A stretch of 64,000 nucleotides of DNA from an uncultured Granulosicoccaceae bacterium. GTDB taxonomy: Bacteria > Pseudomonadota > Gammaproteobacteria > Granulosicoccales > Granulosicoccaceae. Positions 18,500-26,723 of the stretch are shown one piece after another. A program made the position numbers and the translations under genes. The stretch is from positions 1-64,000 of the forward strand of contig CALLLW010000008.1 of assembly GCA_938007995.1 (NCBI GenBank). The letters run 5' to 3'. Numbering within the stretch: the stretch's first letter is position 1; every line of letters begins with the position of its first letter. A model generated the notes under the pieces. The model made no database searches. It was not told the origin of the DNA and was given only the letters and a program-made list of their open reading frames with translations.

Positions 18500-19798
18500 A
18501 CGATCGAGCGAATCTGATCTTATTACGGGGAGCGGAGCCAGGCGTCCCATATTGGCATTGGCAAAAGTATTTTTAAGTGGCTCGATAACATCGAGCAAAA
18601 ACAATCCACTGCCTGTCAGTAAAGTTCGCGGCAATCGCAGCAGCCCGGGCTTACCGATGAACATTCGAGCTAACGTATCGGTTTGTTTTGTCACCAGCCA
18701 TTGATCACGGCGCCGGTTATGGACAAACTTTTGTAGCGCATGACCTAACTGATCGTCATCAGTGTGTGTGTTTTCACTACTGGATGTTCCATCAACAACA
18801 CTGGAGACAAGCTCAAACGCATCACGCAGAGCGAGGTTCATGCCCTGCCCTGCCACCGGGTGCAATGTGCGCATCGCATTACCCATCAATACCACTCGAC
18901 CCTTTACCTGATCAGCACTCTCAGTCAGTGCCAACGCAGCCACGTAGCGTTGACTGATGTTTGTAAATCGTCCCAGCCGGCCGCCAAACCTGGTTTGCAG
19001 CAGGTTAAGAAATTCCCGATCAGGCATTTCCTGCAGCCTGGTGGCTTCGGTTGCGGGTGCGGTGTAGATCATTGAGTAAAAATCACCCTGACCAGCTTCA
19101 TCAGTATTGTGCAAAGGCAACAGCGCAAGCGGGCCATCTGCTGTAAAGCGTTCAAAAGCGGTATTTTTGAAATCGCGTGAGCGTGTACCACGAGTTGCAA
19201 CATTAGCCAGCACTGCACATTGCTGATAATCACGATGGCGGGTTTTGACATTTAGCATTTCACGCACCGCAGACTGAGTGCCATCGGCAGCTATCACCAG
19301 ACTGGCTGATCTTAATGTGGTTTCATCCGCGTGTGTAAAAGAGACCTGAGCAGAGTGTTCGGTACTTTCCACGCCATGCAGAGTGACAGATTCAATGACT
19401 TCGATATTCGGCTCCTGCTTCAGTTTTTGATGCAGAAAATATTCATAAGCAGCATTCGGCATCACATAGCCCAACGCCTCAACATTCAGCTTGCTCGCAT
19501 GAAGTTTGACAGAGCCAAAGCGCCCCTGTTCTGTCACATGCACTGATTGAATTCTGCCGCAGTTTATCGTCGGCCATAAACCGGCACCGCAAAGTAATTG
19601 CCACGAGCGATGCGACAGAGCAACAGTACGGCTACTCATTGCATCTTTATTGACTTGTGGTTGACGCAGCTGGTGTTTCTCCAACACCGTGACACGGTAA
19701 CCTGCCTGTGCAAACAGCAGCGCCTGCACCGCACCAATCAGTCCTGCCCCCACAACAAGAACAGACTTCTCCGATTCAGGCAGCATGTTTACCGGCAT
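18497..19798 (-). CDS. ubiH: UbiH-type FAD monooxygenase (ubiquinone biosynthesis)
   Basis: A 433-residue flavin hydroxylase of the UbiH/UbiF/VisC family. FAD fold VLVVGAGLIGAVQALLFAQA, VIAADGTQSAVR, and the second FAD motif GRVVLMGNAMRTLHPVAGQG with MNLALRDAFEL. The HPVAGQGMNL signature is typical of ubiquinone hydroxylases. It is the third gene of the ygfB-pepP-ubiH operon, only 5 bp after pepP, the gene order known from enterobacteria and pseudomonads. This supports UbiH rather than a paralogue. A visC/ubiI gene, often next, is missing downstream. Confidence 0.9.
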   Translation of the reverse strand: MPVNMLPESEKSVLVVGAGLIGAVQALLFAQAGYRVTVLEKHQLRQPQVNKDAMSSRTVALSHRSWQLLCGAGLWPTINCGRIQSVHVTEQGRFGSVKLHASKLNVEALGYVMPNAAYEYFLHQKLKQEPNIEVIESVTLHGVESTEHSAQVSFTHADETTLRSASLVIAADGTQSAVREMLNVKTRHRDYQQCAVLANVATRGTRSRDFKNTAFERFTADGPLALLPLHNTDEAGQGDFYSMIYTAPATEATRLQEMPDREFLNLLQTRFGGRLGRFTNISQRYVAALALTESADQVKGRVVLMGNAMRTLHPVAGQGMNLALRDAFELVSSVVDGTSSSENTHTDDDQLGHALQKFVHNRRRDQWLVTKQTDTLARMFIGKPGLLRLPRTLLTGSGLFLLDVIEPLKNTFANANMGRLAPLPVIRSDSLDR

Positions 19799-19803
19799 AG
19801 TTG

Positions 19804-21126
19804 CTACCGACCAGATTGCATTAGCAATTCGATTTCATCGATTTCTTTGACTACCGACCCGGTGAGCACCTCAGGCTCATCTTTGGTTACAACAACATCG
19901 TCTTCAATGCGAATGCCGATATCGCGATATTGTTTCGGGATCGACCTCGCTGCCGCCAGATAAATACCGGGCTCAATGGTTAGCACCATGCCTGGCTCAA
20001 GCAAACGCCATTTGTCATCAATTTTATAGTCACCGACATCATGCACATCAATGCCCAGCCAGTGACCGGTACGGTGCATATAATAGGGTCGGTACGCGGC
20101 TTCTTTGATCAGGGTTTTGTAATCACCTTTGAGAATACCCAAACTAATTAGCCCGCGGGTGATAACACGCACTGCTGCATCATGGGGATCATTCCAGTGA
20201 TTTCCTGCCACAACTTTGGCGATAGCCGCCTTATTCGCAGCGAGCACGATTTCATAAACTTCCCGCTGCGCTTCACTAAACGCCCCGTTCACCGGGTAGG
20301 TGCGTGTAATGTCTCCGGCGTAGCACTGCCACTCAGCGCCGGAATCAACCAGCACCATCTCGCCATCGGTTAGTTCATCGGTGTTTTCTGTGTAGTGAAG
20401 AATGCAGCCGTTTGCACCGCCACCAACAATCGGTAAAAAAGAATGATCGGCACCATTGCGTTTGTAGGTTGAGATCAACTCAGCTTCCAGCTCGTATTCC
20501 ATCTTGCCGGGCGCACACGCAGCCATCGCTGCAGCATGACCTGCAGCACTGATTTTGGCCGCCTTGCGTAACGCAGTTAATTCAGAGCGGCTTTTTATCA
20601 GGCGCATATCGTGCAGATGAAAATCGAGAGAAATAAATTCACCAGGCACACTGGCACCGGAACCTGATTTTGCTTTCAGTTGATTGATCCAGCCAATAAT
20701 CCGGTTGTCAAATAAAGTTTCACGGCCCATCGAGTAGTAAACACGCTCACGCCCTTCGAGCAGGCCAGGCAGGATGTCATCAATATCATCGATCGGAAAT
20801 GCATCATCCGCATCAAGTGCATCAGGTGCCGCATCGACGCCAAGCCTGCGACCGTTCCAGGTTTCCATCTTCTTATCGCTTTCACGACAAAACATGATGT
20901 ACTCACCCGCTCGCCTGCCGGTAATAAGTACCGCGACAGACTCAGGTTCTTCAAATCCGGTTAAGTAGTAAAAATCACTGTCCTGACGATACTTGTAATC
21001 TGTATCTTTGCTTCGCAGCTTGATCGGCGCTGACGGGATAATGGCAATCGATCCTTTGCCAATTGCGTTCATCAGGGATTTTCGGCGTCGCGCGCGTTCG
21101 CGACGCAGTGTCATGGTATCCGGCAT
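19804..21126 (-). CDS. pepP: Xaa-Pro aminopeptidase (PepP)
   Basis: A 440-residue cytoplasmic metallopeptidase that removes N-terminal residues before proline. The N-terminal AMP_N domain includes SDFYYLTGFEEPES. The pita-bread catalytic domain carries metal ligands in MVLVDSGAEWQCYAGDITRT (two Asp), HRTGHWLGIDVHDVGDY (His), and GMVLTIEPGIYLA and IRIEDDVVVT (two Glu). It lies in an operon between ygfB (11 bp upstream) and ubiH (5 bp downstream). Confidence 0.95.
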   Translation of the reverse strand: MPDTMTLRRERARRRKSLMNAIGKGSIAIIPSAPIKLRSKDTDYKYRQDSDFYYLTGFEEPESVAVLITGRRAGEYIMFCRESDKKMETWNGRRLGVDAAPDALDADDAFPIDDIDDILPGLLEGRERVYYSMGRETLFDNRIIGWINQLKAKSGSGASVPGEFISLDFHLHDMRLIKSRSELTALRKAAKISAAGHAAAMAACAPGKMEYELEAELISTYKRNGADHSFLPIVGGGANGCILHYTENTDELTDGEMVLVDSGAEWQCYAGDITRTYPVNGAFSEAQREVYEIVLAANKAAIAKVVAGNHWNDPHDAAVRVITRGLISLGILKGDYKTLIKEAAYRPYYMHRTGHWLGIDVHDVGDYKIDDKWRLLEPGMVLTIEPGIYLAAARSIPKQYRDIGIRIEDDVVVTKDEPEVLTGSVVKEIDEIELLMQSGR

Positions 21127-21137
21127 ATTATGGAGTG

Positions 21138-21695
21138 CTAGTGAATAGTGGGCTTTTGCGTCAGAGGTTGAAGTTCTTCATTTAACAGCAACACGCCCAT
21201 TCGAACATACTCTTCGATCTCGGTAAAAGATCGCTCTGACTGATCCGGGTTACCCTCATCTTCAGTGAAGCTTGCGTCAGAGATGTACTGTACATCTTCT
21301 ACAAATTCACGAACGTCGTCGCTGACCAGCATCTTGTCATTCAGGCCACCCATAATCAGCCCCAGACTGAAGCCACTGCACCAATCAGCCAGACCGCTGA
21401 TTCTGACCCCCATTGATTCACCGGCCTCAGGAAGCAGCATAGTGAACTCCAGTGTCTCGTGGTTGATTTCCGACAAGGTGCACTGATGCACTTCATGCAG
21501 CAGCTTGAGCGCATCTTCAGTTATCTGACGATCAGTGGTGCGGGCCTCGAACAGGTGTCGGACCCATCGCTGCATGTCGGAGGAACCGGACGCACAAAGA
21601 ATACCGCATAACACACCATGACATTCCGCAGCAGACACGGCAGAACCCCCTGAAAACAGCGCTTCATCTACGCGTGGATACGCAGGCATTTCCAT
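21138..21695 (-). CDS. ygfB: UPF0149 family protein YgfB
   Basis: A 185-residue YgfB/YecA-like protein. It shows the family's N-terminal SAAECHGVLCGILCA, where AEAHG-type motifs are usual, and the central SGLADWCSGFSLGLIMGG. It is first in the ygfB-pepP-ubiH operon and divergent from the coiled-coil/zapA genes. In pseudomonads YgfB affects gene regulation (ampDh3/AlpA in P. aeruginosa), but whether that applies here is unknown. Confidence 0.9.
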   Translation of the reverse strand: MEMPAYPRVDEALFSGGSAVSAAECHGVLCGILCASGSSDMQRWVRHLFEARTTDRQITEDALKLLHEVHQCTLSEINHETLEFTMLLPEAGESMGVRISGLADWCSGFSLGLIMGGLNDKMLVSDDVREFVEDVQYISDASFTEDEGNPDQSERSFTEIEEYVRMGVLLLNEELQPLTQKPTIH

Positions 21696-21920
21696 TACAA
21701 ATCTCCGCTACCGAATTCGATCCGGTATTATTTCTCATCGTTTCAGTGGACTTACCGCTACCAGTCCATCATTACGTTAACTTTTGTTCATGCATTCCGC
21801 TCACCGCTGCTTTACCATGGACAGCCTCGACTGGTAATAGAAATTGCCAATCAGGAATGCAGCATGGGAGCACCCGTCCCGCAGAATGTGCCGACAATCT
21901 GACAAAATACTATTTTGCCA

Positions 21921-22145
21921 ATGGATAACCACAAAAATATCACCCAACAGCAGATAGCGGAGCTTGAAGCCACAGTCTCGGAGCTGATCGATAAGTACGA
22001 TCATCTCAAGGTGGAGAACGCCTCCCTAAGGGCGCAACAAAGCAACCTGGTTGCAGAGAAGTCCCGCCTGATCGAGAAGAACGAAGTGGCCCGCACAAAA
22101 GTCGAGGCTATCATAACCCGTTTGAAATCGTTGGAATCTGCTTAA
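21921..22145 (+). CDS. Small coiled-coil protein, TIGR02449 type (ZapB-like)
   Basis: A 74-residue protein, almost entirely heptad-rich: QQIAELEATVSELIDKYDHL, then VENASLRAQQSNLVAEKSRL. This is the TIGR02449 family that lies directly before zapA in many gammaproteobacteria and probably takes part in divisome assembly like ZapB. ATG 21921 is preferred over an in-frame TTG at 21915. Its TAA overlaps the zapA ATG by one base (TAATG), implying translational coupling. Confidence 0.85.
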   Translation: MDNHKNITQQQIAELEATVSELIDKYDHLKVENASLRAQQSNLVAEKSRLIEKNEVARTKVEAIITRLKSLESA

Positions 22146-22513
22146 TGACTAACTCTAAAGCCGGCCAGCCAGCCACCCAGGACAATGCTTCAGTCAACGT
22201 TCACATTCTGAGCAAGGAATATAAGATACAGTGTCCGCCGAATGAAAAGCATCAGTTAATTCAGGCAGCCCTGGATGTTGATACCAGAATGCGCGCGGCG
22301 AAGAGCATGGGCACTAACATCTCTTCAGAGAAAGCGGCCGTGCTCACAGCACTAAACCTCGCCAATGAATTACAGGGTGCTGCGGACAACACAGATACTC
22401 TTGAAAGCATGTCTGACAGCATCATTAATATGAAAGCAAGAATTGAAAAAGTGCTGAACGATAAACCAAAGCCCGTGGACGGCGAGCCGACACCACAGGC
22501 TCAGCTGCTGTAG
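22145..22513 (+). CDS. zapA: Cell division protein ZapA
   Basis: A 122-residue FtsZ-ring-associated protein. The N-terminal head has VNVHILSKEYKIQCPPNEKH and LIQAALDVDTRMRAAK, typical of ZapA, and is followed by a C-terminal helical region AAVLTALNLANELQG and a coiled-coil tail. It promotes FtsZ bundling at mid-cell. It is coupled to the upstream coiled-coil gene and followed by 6S RNA, a conserved neighbourhood. Confidence 0.92.
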   Translation: MTNSKAGQPATQDNASVNVHILSKEYKIQCPPNEKHQLIQAALDVDTRMRAAKSMGTNISSEKAAVLTALNLANELQGAADNTDTLESMSDSIINMKARIEKVLNDKPKPVDGEPTPQAQLL

Positions 22514-22598
22514 CGTTTCCGCCGTGGCACGGTGTTTTTACCTATTTTTTGACTATGTTCGGTTAGTAGCACGTCAAAGCTGCCGATAGTTATTACCA

Positions 22599-22631
22599 AC
22601 TCAGACGCGACCCCAAAAATCGCCTCTGAGT
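22599..22631. repeat. Strong inverted repeat between zapA and ssrS
   Basis: ACTCAGACGCGA (22599-22610) pairs with TCGCCTCTGAGT (22620-22631) with 11 of 12 positions complementary and a 9-base loop. No U-tract follows on either strand, so it is not a classical intrinsic terminator. It may be an RNA processing or stability element or a protein-binding site ahead of 6S RNA. Confidence 0.6.
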
Positions 22632-22676
22632 CAAATCAACCGCCGCCAGTGCGTCGATTGATGCGTTACCGAGTTT

Positions 22677-22866
22677 GGATGTCCTCTGCGGTGTTCGTTA
22701 GCAGGCCCGTTATTCCCTTGAGCCTAATTCGATACCCCGGGATCAGTTGTACGTTGATGTTGTGCATGTCCGCCACGGCGGAAAGCCTGATTTGGCGTTG
22801 ATTTTTCCCACCTGAACCGCCTGGTTCAAGGTCCACGGTCTGCGACGGCACATGTGGAGGATGTCC
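22677..22866 (+). ncRNA. ssrS: 6S RNA
   Basis: About 190 nt that binds the RNA polymerase sigma70 holoenzyme and regulates transcription in stationary phase. The ends form a 10-bp closing stem: GGATGTCCTC (22677-22686) with GAGGATGTCC (22857-22866), including two G-U pairs. Conserved 6S blocks follow in order: TGCGGTGTTCGTTAGCAGGC, CCCTTGAGCC, GCATGTCCGCCACGGCGGA, AAGCCTGATTTGG, CACCTGAACCGCCTGGTTCA and TCTGCGACGGCACATG. Position after zapA is the conserved locus. The usual 3' neighbour fau/ygfA is absent. Confidence 0.93.
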
Positions 22867-22890
22867 ACCTAATACACGTTTCCCTGATAT

Positions 22891-22928
22891 AAAAAGCGCT
22901 GCCCGACAAAACACCCTGCCCGGCAGCG
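22891..22928 (-). terminator. Rho-independent terminator of the DUF2852 gene
   Basis: On the minus strand, CGCTGCC (from 22928) pairs with GGCAGCG (to 22897) and is followed by CTTTTTATA. It lies 23 bp after the stop of the DUF2852 gene and just beyond the 3' end of 6S RNA on the other strand. Confidence 0.8.
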
Positions 22929-22950
22929 GCTCAAGCCTCGACTGTACCAG

Positions 22951-23370
22951 CTACGTTCGGGTATCTGGAGCATCAGCCATGAAGCGATTAAATTCTTCCT
23001 GATCCTTCCTGCGCTGTACATCCTTGCGAAACTGCACAAAGCGTTTCGCACGGCAATCTATTTCATGCTGTATCTCCTTTATTCGGTCGTATTGGGTTTG
23101 CTGGTACTCATCAAACACAACGTTATCCGAACGCCTGAAACCACCACTGCGTAGTGTATGCCATTGGCTGCGTGCTGTTGCCGGAAGATCACGTACGTCC
23201 CGACCTTTCAGTATCCAGTAAAGCACTACCAGCCCAAACGGCCAGAACAAGACAAAGCTGACGACCATCACAGCGATGTTTATCCCGTTCCAGCGGCCGC
23301 GCTTGTCTGTGTTGTAGTGGTCTGCGAAAGCGGTTTTGCATCCTGAGGACGAATAAGTAGCGTTAGTCAT
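22951..23370 (-). CDS. DUF2852-like membrane protein
   Basis: A 139-residue protein. One strong hydrophobic stretch, INIAVMVVSFVLFWPFGLVVLY, fits the DUF2852 signature (WxGxxIAxMVxxFxxFWPxGLxxL). The second half is charged and helical (YDRIKEIQHEIDCRAKRFVQ), probably a cytoplasmic coiled coil. The start at 23370 is set by a good ribosome-binding site (AAAGGAG before ATG); an upstream extension to 23559 is unlikely. Function is unknown. It is divergent from a tetR gene, and palindromes in the shared intergenic region suggest TetR control. Confidence 0.75.
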   Translation of the reverse strand: MTNATYSSSGCKTAFADHYNTDKRGRWNGINIAVMVVSFVLFWPFGLVVLYWILKGRDVRDLPATARSQWHTLRSGGFRRSDNVVFDEYQQTQYDRIKEIQHEIDCRAKRFVQFRKDVQRRKDQEEFNRFMADAPDTRT

Positions 23371-23400
23371 TTTTTCTCCTTTACGAGGCTGTTTACCGTC

Positions 23401-23475
23401 TATGTGATCAGTGTTCACATAGAATATAATAGTCCCTATGAGATTTGCAAGAAAAATGTGAACACTGTGTACATT
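23401..23475. promoter_or_regulatory. Twin 21-bp palindromic operators between DUF2852 and tetR
   Basis: Site 1 (23401-23421) is TATGTGA-N7-TCACATA, a palindrome with perfect 7-bp arms. Site 2 (23455-23475) is AATGTGAACACTGTGTACATT, an imperfect palindrome sharing the core GTGAACACTG with the reverse complement of site 1. Centres are 54 bp apart, about five helical turns, so both sites face the same side of the DNA. The 7-bp spacer does not fit the CRP consensus (6 bp). The neighbouring TetR protein is the likely binder (inference). Confidence 0.7.
23425..23450 (-). promoter_or_regulatory. Putative sigma70 promoter of the DUF2852 gene
   Basis: Minus-strand TTGCAA (23450-23445) and TATATT, separated by 16 bp, lie exactly between the two palindromes. 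The same stretch carries TATAAT on the plus strand (23425-23430), which could serve tetR although its -35 is poor. Confidence 0.5.
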
Positions 23476-23569
23476 AGACTGGTTTGCGGCATAATGATGC
23501 CTGCAGATCTGCTTCCCGGCCAACGAGACCAACTGCACTTCAAATCCCCCGCGCGGCACCCGCTTTGAA

Positions 23570-24163
23570 ATGAAGAAAAAATCTGCTTATCACCACGGCA
23601 ATCTGGCCGAATCACTACTCGACGCTTTCGACGAAATTGCCACCCGATTCGGTCTTGAGGCAGTCACACTACGAGCCTGCGCAAAACTGGCTGGTGTTTC
23701 ACCTTCTTCTGCGTTCAGGCACTACACTGATAAACGCGCACTGTTCACAGCATTTGCCACCAAAGCACTGTTACAGCTGTCGGAATCAATGTCAGTTGCC
23801 AAAGAAGCAGCGCAGAAAAACAATGACAACGCCTTCCTTGCGGTCGGCCTGGCTTATATTGAATTTGCCATCGACAAGCCGGGCTTTTTCAGAGCCATGT
23901 GGCGCGAGGAGTCGATCTATTCAAATGACGAAGCTTATTGCGCAGCTGCAAATAGACTCCGTCAGCACCTGACCGCAGGCTTTGCAGAAACCATAGAGGA
24001 TCAGGACCCGGATAACTTCAGCCCACAGGAACTGTTAGCGTGGTCCTCTGTCCATGGACTCGCGAGCCTGTTAATAGATGGACCGGTTTACAAAGATGAA
24101 TCCAAAGCGGTAAAGATGAACAAAGCCAGGGAAATGACAATGGCCCTTATGAGGTCTCTCTAA
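23570..24163 (+). CDS. TetR/AcrR-family regulator (WHG-domain type)
   Basis: A 197-residue repressor-type protein. The N-terminal helix-turn-helix is at about residues 10-55: YHHGNLAESLLDAF, then LRACAKLAGVSPSSAFRHYT, DKRALFTAFA. The YHHGNL opening is typical of TetR proteins with a WHG ligand domain. It is divergent from the DUF2852 membrane protein with two palindromes between them, so autoregulation and control of that gene are likely. No clear ribosome-binding site precedes the ATG. The ligand is unknown. Confidence 0.88.
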   Translation: MKKKSAYHHGNLAESLLDAFDEIATRFGLEAVTLRACAKLAGVSPSSAFRHYTDKRALFTAFATKALLQLSESMSVAKEAAQKNNDNAFLAVGLAYIEFAIDKPGFFRAMWREESIYSNDEAYCAAANRLRQHLTAGFAETIEDQDPDNFSPQELLAWSSVHGLASLLIDGPVYKDESKAVKMNKAREMTMALMRSL

Positions 24164-24367
24164 ACAGACAATAACACCGGGTTGTGCTTACTCGACTCAG
24201 CACCGATTATCTTGGCAGTGTACGATTAGCAGACCCAATCAGGCACATACGGCAGAACGTTCGACAACAGGAACAGTCTCCGGTGCTTTACTTTGCGAAT
24301 TATTTTGCTCTGCAAACAAAGCAGCAGAAAAAACCAACCGGACATTCAGGATTTTCCAGTGACTTAC

Positions 24368-24739
24368 ATGACAAAAATACTGTTGATATCCCTGTTAGTG
24401 TTCTCGTCTGGTGCAAGTGCAGACTGGATTGAATTTTCTGTCCGTTCAAACGGTGATGTCTATTATTACGACGATACACGATTAGAAAAAAATGGCAGCG
24501 TTATTAACGTATGGACCAGAATTAGATACAAGACCTCAGTCATGGCAGCCTCAAGCTATGAGAGCCTCTTAAGGCTCGACTGCGTAGAAAATTCAGAAGC
24601 TATTTTACAGGATACGTTTTACACCGACAAAGCCTGGACTAAACCAGCGATGGCAACTAACACTAACGCAAAGCCAAAAAAACATGTCGCTGAAAACTCA
24701 ACCACCGCTTTGCTTATCAGCATTTTATGTGAAAAATAA
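24368..24739 (+). CDS. Small secreted protein, surface-adhesin protein E-like
   Basis: A 123-residue protein with a Sec signal peptide (MTKILLISLLVFSSGASA, cleavage near ASA-DW). The mature part has the pattern WIEFSVRSNGDVYYYDDTRL, INVWTRIRYKT, then a Cys (LLRLDC), resembling the Adhesin_E/SurfE fold: a small periplasmic or surface beta-sandwich with two Cys. The homology call is from pattern only. A terminator hairpin follows. The start at 24368 was chosen to begin at the signal peptide. Confidence 0.6.
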   Translation: MTKILLISLLVFSSGASADWIEFSVRSNGDVYYYDDTRLEKNGSVINVWTRIRYKTSVMAASSYESLLRLDCVENSEAILQDTFYTDKAWTKPAMATNTNAKPKKHVAENSTTALLISILCEK

Positions 24740-24744
24740 AAATA

Positions 24745-24770
24745 CTCGCGCCACTATAAGATAGCGCGAG
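24745..24770. terminator. Bidirectional terminator hairpin
   Basis: CTCGCGC (24745-24751) pairs with GCGCGAG (24764-24770). An A-rich tract on the left gives a T-tract for the minus strand, and CATATATTTG follows on the right. It sits between convergent genes and may serve both. Confidence 0.65.
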
Positions 24771-24807
24771 CATATATTTGCAGAGAACAAGTCTATGTAA
24801 ACCTGAC

Positions 24808-26133
24808 CTAGTTGATCGGACTTGCAGTAATTTGAAAAATAAAACCATCGTCAGTCGCTGCATACAACGCGTTATCGGGTCCCATTACCAAACCACGATA
24901 TCTCGTTGTGATCCCGGTGGGCATAATAATGGCACCTTTGATAGACAAACCATCATCTGCGAGATCGTAGACATCTATACGAGATCCCGGTGGAGTAGCA
25001 CCGAAGCCAATACCCATAATGCCAGCAGCAAGACGCCCTTCATAGATACCCCAATTTTCACCTTTCAGGAATGCCGCGGACCCGGTACCTTGAGAGTAAC
25101 CGTGATTATTCCACGAAGGAGGCATCAGATCTTCAAAGCGGGTATCACTCATAGGTGTGTAAGCGGCTCGAATAGCAGGATCCATCGCGTCCATTTGATT
25201 GGGCTCATAACCGCAGTACTCGTCAGGGCACTCTCCTCTTCCACCCCGGTTTTGACCGGGATCCCATCCACCATTACCACCGTTAACTAACATCGTGATT
25301 TCATCACTATGCCAGGGCCCGTGCTCTGCAGTAAACGCGACGCCATCGCTCGGACGAAAGTCTATTCCCTGAACGTTTCTGTGCCCGTAAGTGTATATCC
25401 GCTTATCAAAGCCTTCAGGCGGGTTGTTATCCGGATGTGCATTTCCGTCGCCGTCGATTCGCAAAATTTTACCGCACAACAGCTCGGGATCCTGGGGACA
25501 AATCCCACTGTGACGATCACCGCCAGTTACCCACAAGTAGCCATCAGGCCCAATACGCAATCTACCTCCATTGTGAGCACCGGGCCCACCGAAAGGTTGA
25601 TCGGATTCAAATGGCTTGTATTGAATATCAGTGACAATGTCTGTGCGATCAGAAACACTCTTAAAGTCGTCACTGACCGTAAACCTCATCACGATATTGC
25701 CATCACATCGTTCGAAGTTGGTCTTACAACCATCGCCATAATACTTGGTTGAAGATGAATACAGATAGACAGTGCGATTGTCAGCAAAGTTAGCATCCGC
25801 TACTACGCCCAATACACCCGCCTGTCCGTCACAGAATAGATCATCGCCCGTTTCAGGAAAGCCTGAAGAACCATTGGCGCCATAGAGTTTGTTTACGTTG
25901 CCGGAACTGTCTCTTACTGAAAGCCCTGCACACTTTTCAGTAAAGAACATTGTGCCGTCTGGTAGAAAAGACATATCCCATGGATTTTCGAGACCCGTCA
26001 TGAACTCCGTAGTTTCGATTTTTGGTACATTCATTCTCTCGCTATGACCGCCAGCGTGGGCACCAGAGACCCCACCGAACAACAAAAAAGCGGACGCAGA
26101 GAACGTGCAGATAGTCATACTATACTTAGTCAT
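24808..26133 (-). CDS. Soluble aldose/sorbosone dehydrogenase-like (PQQ) protein
   Basis: A 441-residue exported six-bladed beta-propeller of the GSDH/YliI family. A signal peptide ends near AHA-GG. Family blocks are visible: GLENPWDMSFLPDGTMFFTE, LGVVADANFADNRTVYLY, GAHNGGRLRIGPDGYLWVT, and GHRNVQGIDFRPSDGVAFTA with EHGP. The invariant HNGG and EHGP stretches form the PQQ-side active centre. It oxidises a sugar or similar substrate in the periplasm. The directly upstream cytochrome c gene (36 bp gap) would be the electron acceptor. Confidence 0.85.
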   Translation of the reverse strand: MTKYSMTICTFSASAFLLFGGVSGAHAGGHSERMNVPKIETTEFMTGLENPWDMSFLPDGTMFFTEKCAGLSVRDSSGNVNKLYGANGSSGFPETGDDLFCDGQAGVLGVVADANFADNRTVYLYSSSTKYYGDGCKTNFERCDGNIVMRFTVSDDFKSVSDRTDIVTDIQYKPFESDQPFGGPGAHNGGRLRIGPDGYLWVTGGDRHSGICPQDPELLCGKILRIDGDGNAHPDNNPPEGFDKRIYTYGHRNVQGIDFRPSDGVAFTAEHGPWHSDEITMLVNGGNGGWDPGQNRGGRGECPDEYCGYEPNQMDAMDPAIRAAYTPMSDTRFEDLMPPSWNNHGYSQGTGSAAFLKGENWGIYEGRLAAGIMGIGFGATPPGSRIDVYDLADDGLSIKGAIIMPTGITTRYRGLVMGPDNALYAATDDGFIFQITASPIN

Positions 26134-26168
26134 TTCCTTCCTCCAGATTTCAAAAGATACGTACTACA

Positions 26169-26558
26169 TCAGGATGTTGCATCCTTTAGGTATACCGCTA
26201 AATCTGCAATCTCTTTATCTGTTAATGGCTTTGCCATCATGATCATCAAAGATGAGTTAGGCCCGACTTTTATCCCGTCGCGGTAAGTCGCCAGCTTTGA
26301 CTTCGTGTACGAGATCTCCTGACCCGATACTTTTGGATAACTGGCAACTCCCTTACCACCAGCGCCATGGCAGTTAATGCAAGATTTTTTGTACCTCTCC
26401 TCCCCTGCTTCGAAGCTCCCCACCATAACATCACTTGCTGTTGTCACATCAACTTCATCAGAGGCAGATTCATCCGTCGCACTACTGCCAGCGAATACAC
26501 AGCCGAAATAACCAAGAACAAGAACAGACAGCGAAGCCCTGGGTAATCTAGCTATCAT
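26169..26558 (-). CDS. Small c-type cytochrome (c553-like)
   Basis: A 129-residue exported monoheme cytochrome. The N-terminal hydrophobic signal is followed by a Cys (LGYFGC) that could be a lipid anchor, although the lipobox is poor. The heme site is SCINCHGAGGKG (CxxCH), and a distal Met is in MIMMAKPLTDKEI, followed by ADLAVYL, a typical class I cytochrome ending. It is 36 bp upstream of the PQQ-dehydrogenase-like gene, its probable electron donor. Start 26558 was chosen over 26618 because the signal peptide begins there. Confidence 0.85.
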   Translation of the reverse strand: MIARLPRASLSVLVLGYFGCVFAGSSATDESASDEVDVTTASDVMVGSFEAGEERYKKSCINCHGAGGKGVASYPKVSGQEISYTKSKLATYRDGIKVGPNSSLMIMMAKPLTDKEIADLAVYLKDATS

Positions 26559-26723
26559 GATTAGTTGCCATAACAGAAAAGCCCGCAGAATCGGCGAGTT
26601 TCCAGTGTATAGCAGCACGCTATAAATGCCAAAGAGTATTTACCAGGCGAGAAAACGATAACGAATTATCAAGAATTGAACGTACTTCAATGAATCCCTG
26701 TTAGGAATACATCTGTCAGCTCC

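Noticed and set aside
22666..22914. An open reading frame on the minus strand over 6S RNA
   Set aside because: It has no ribosome-binding site or family features, and the region is fully explained by the conserved 6S RNA on the plus strand.
23401..23421. A CRP site in the tetR-DUF2852 spacer
   Set aside because: The half-sites TGTGA/TCACA are separated by 7 rather than 6 bases, and a second related palindrome lies 54 bp away, which fits the adjacent TetR better.
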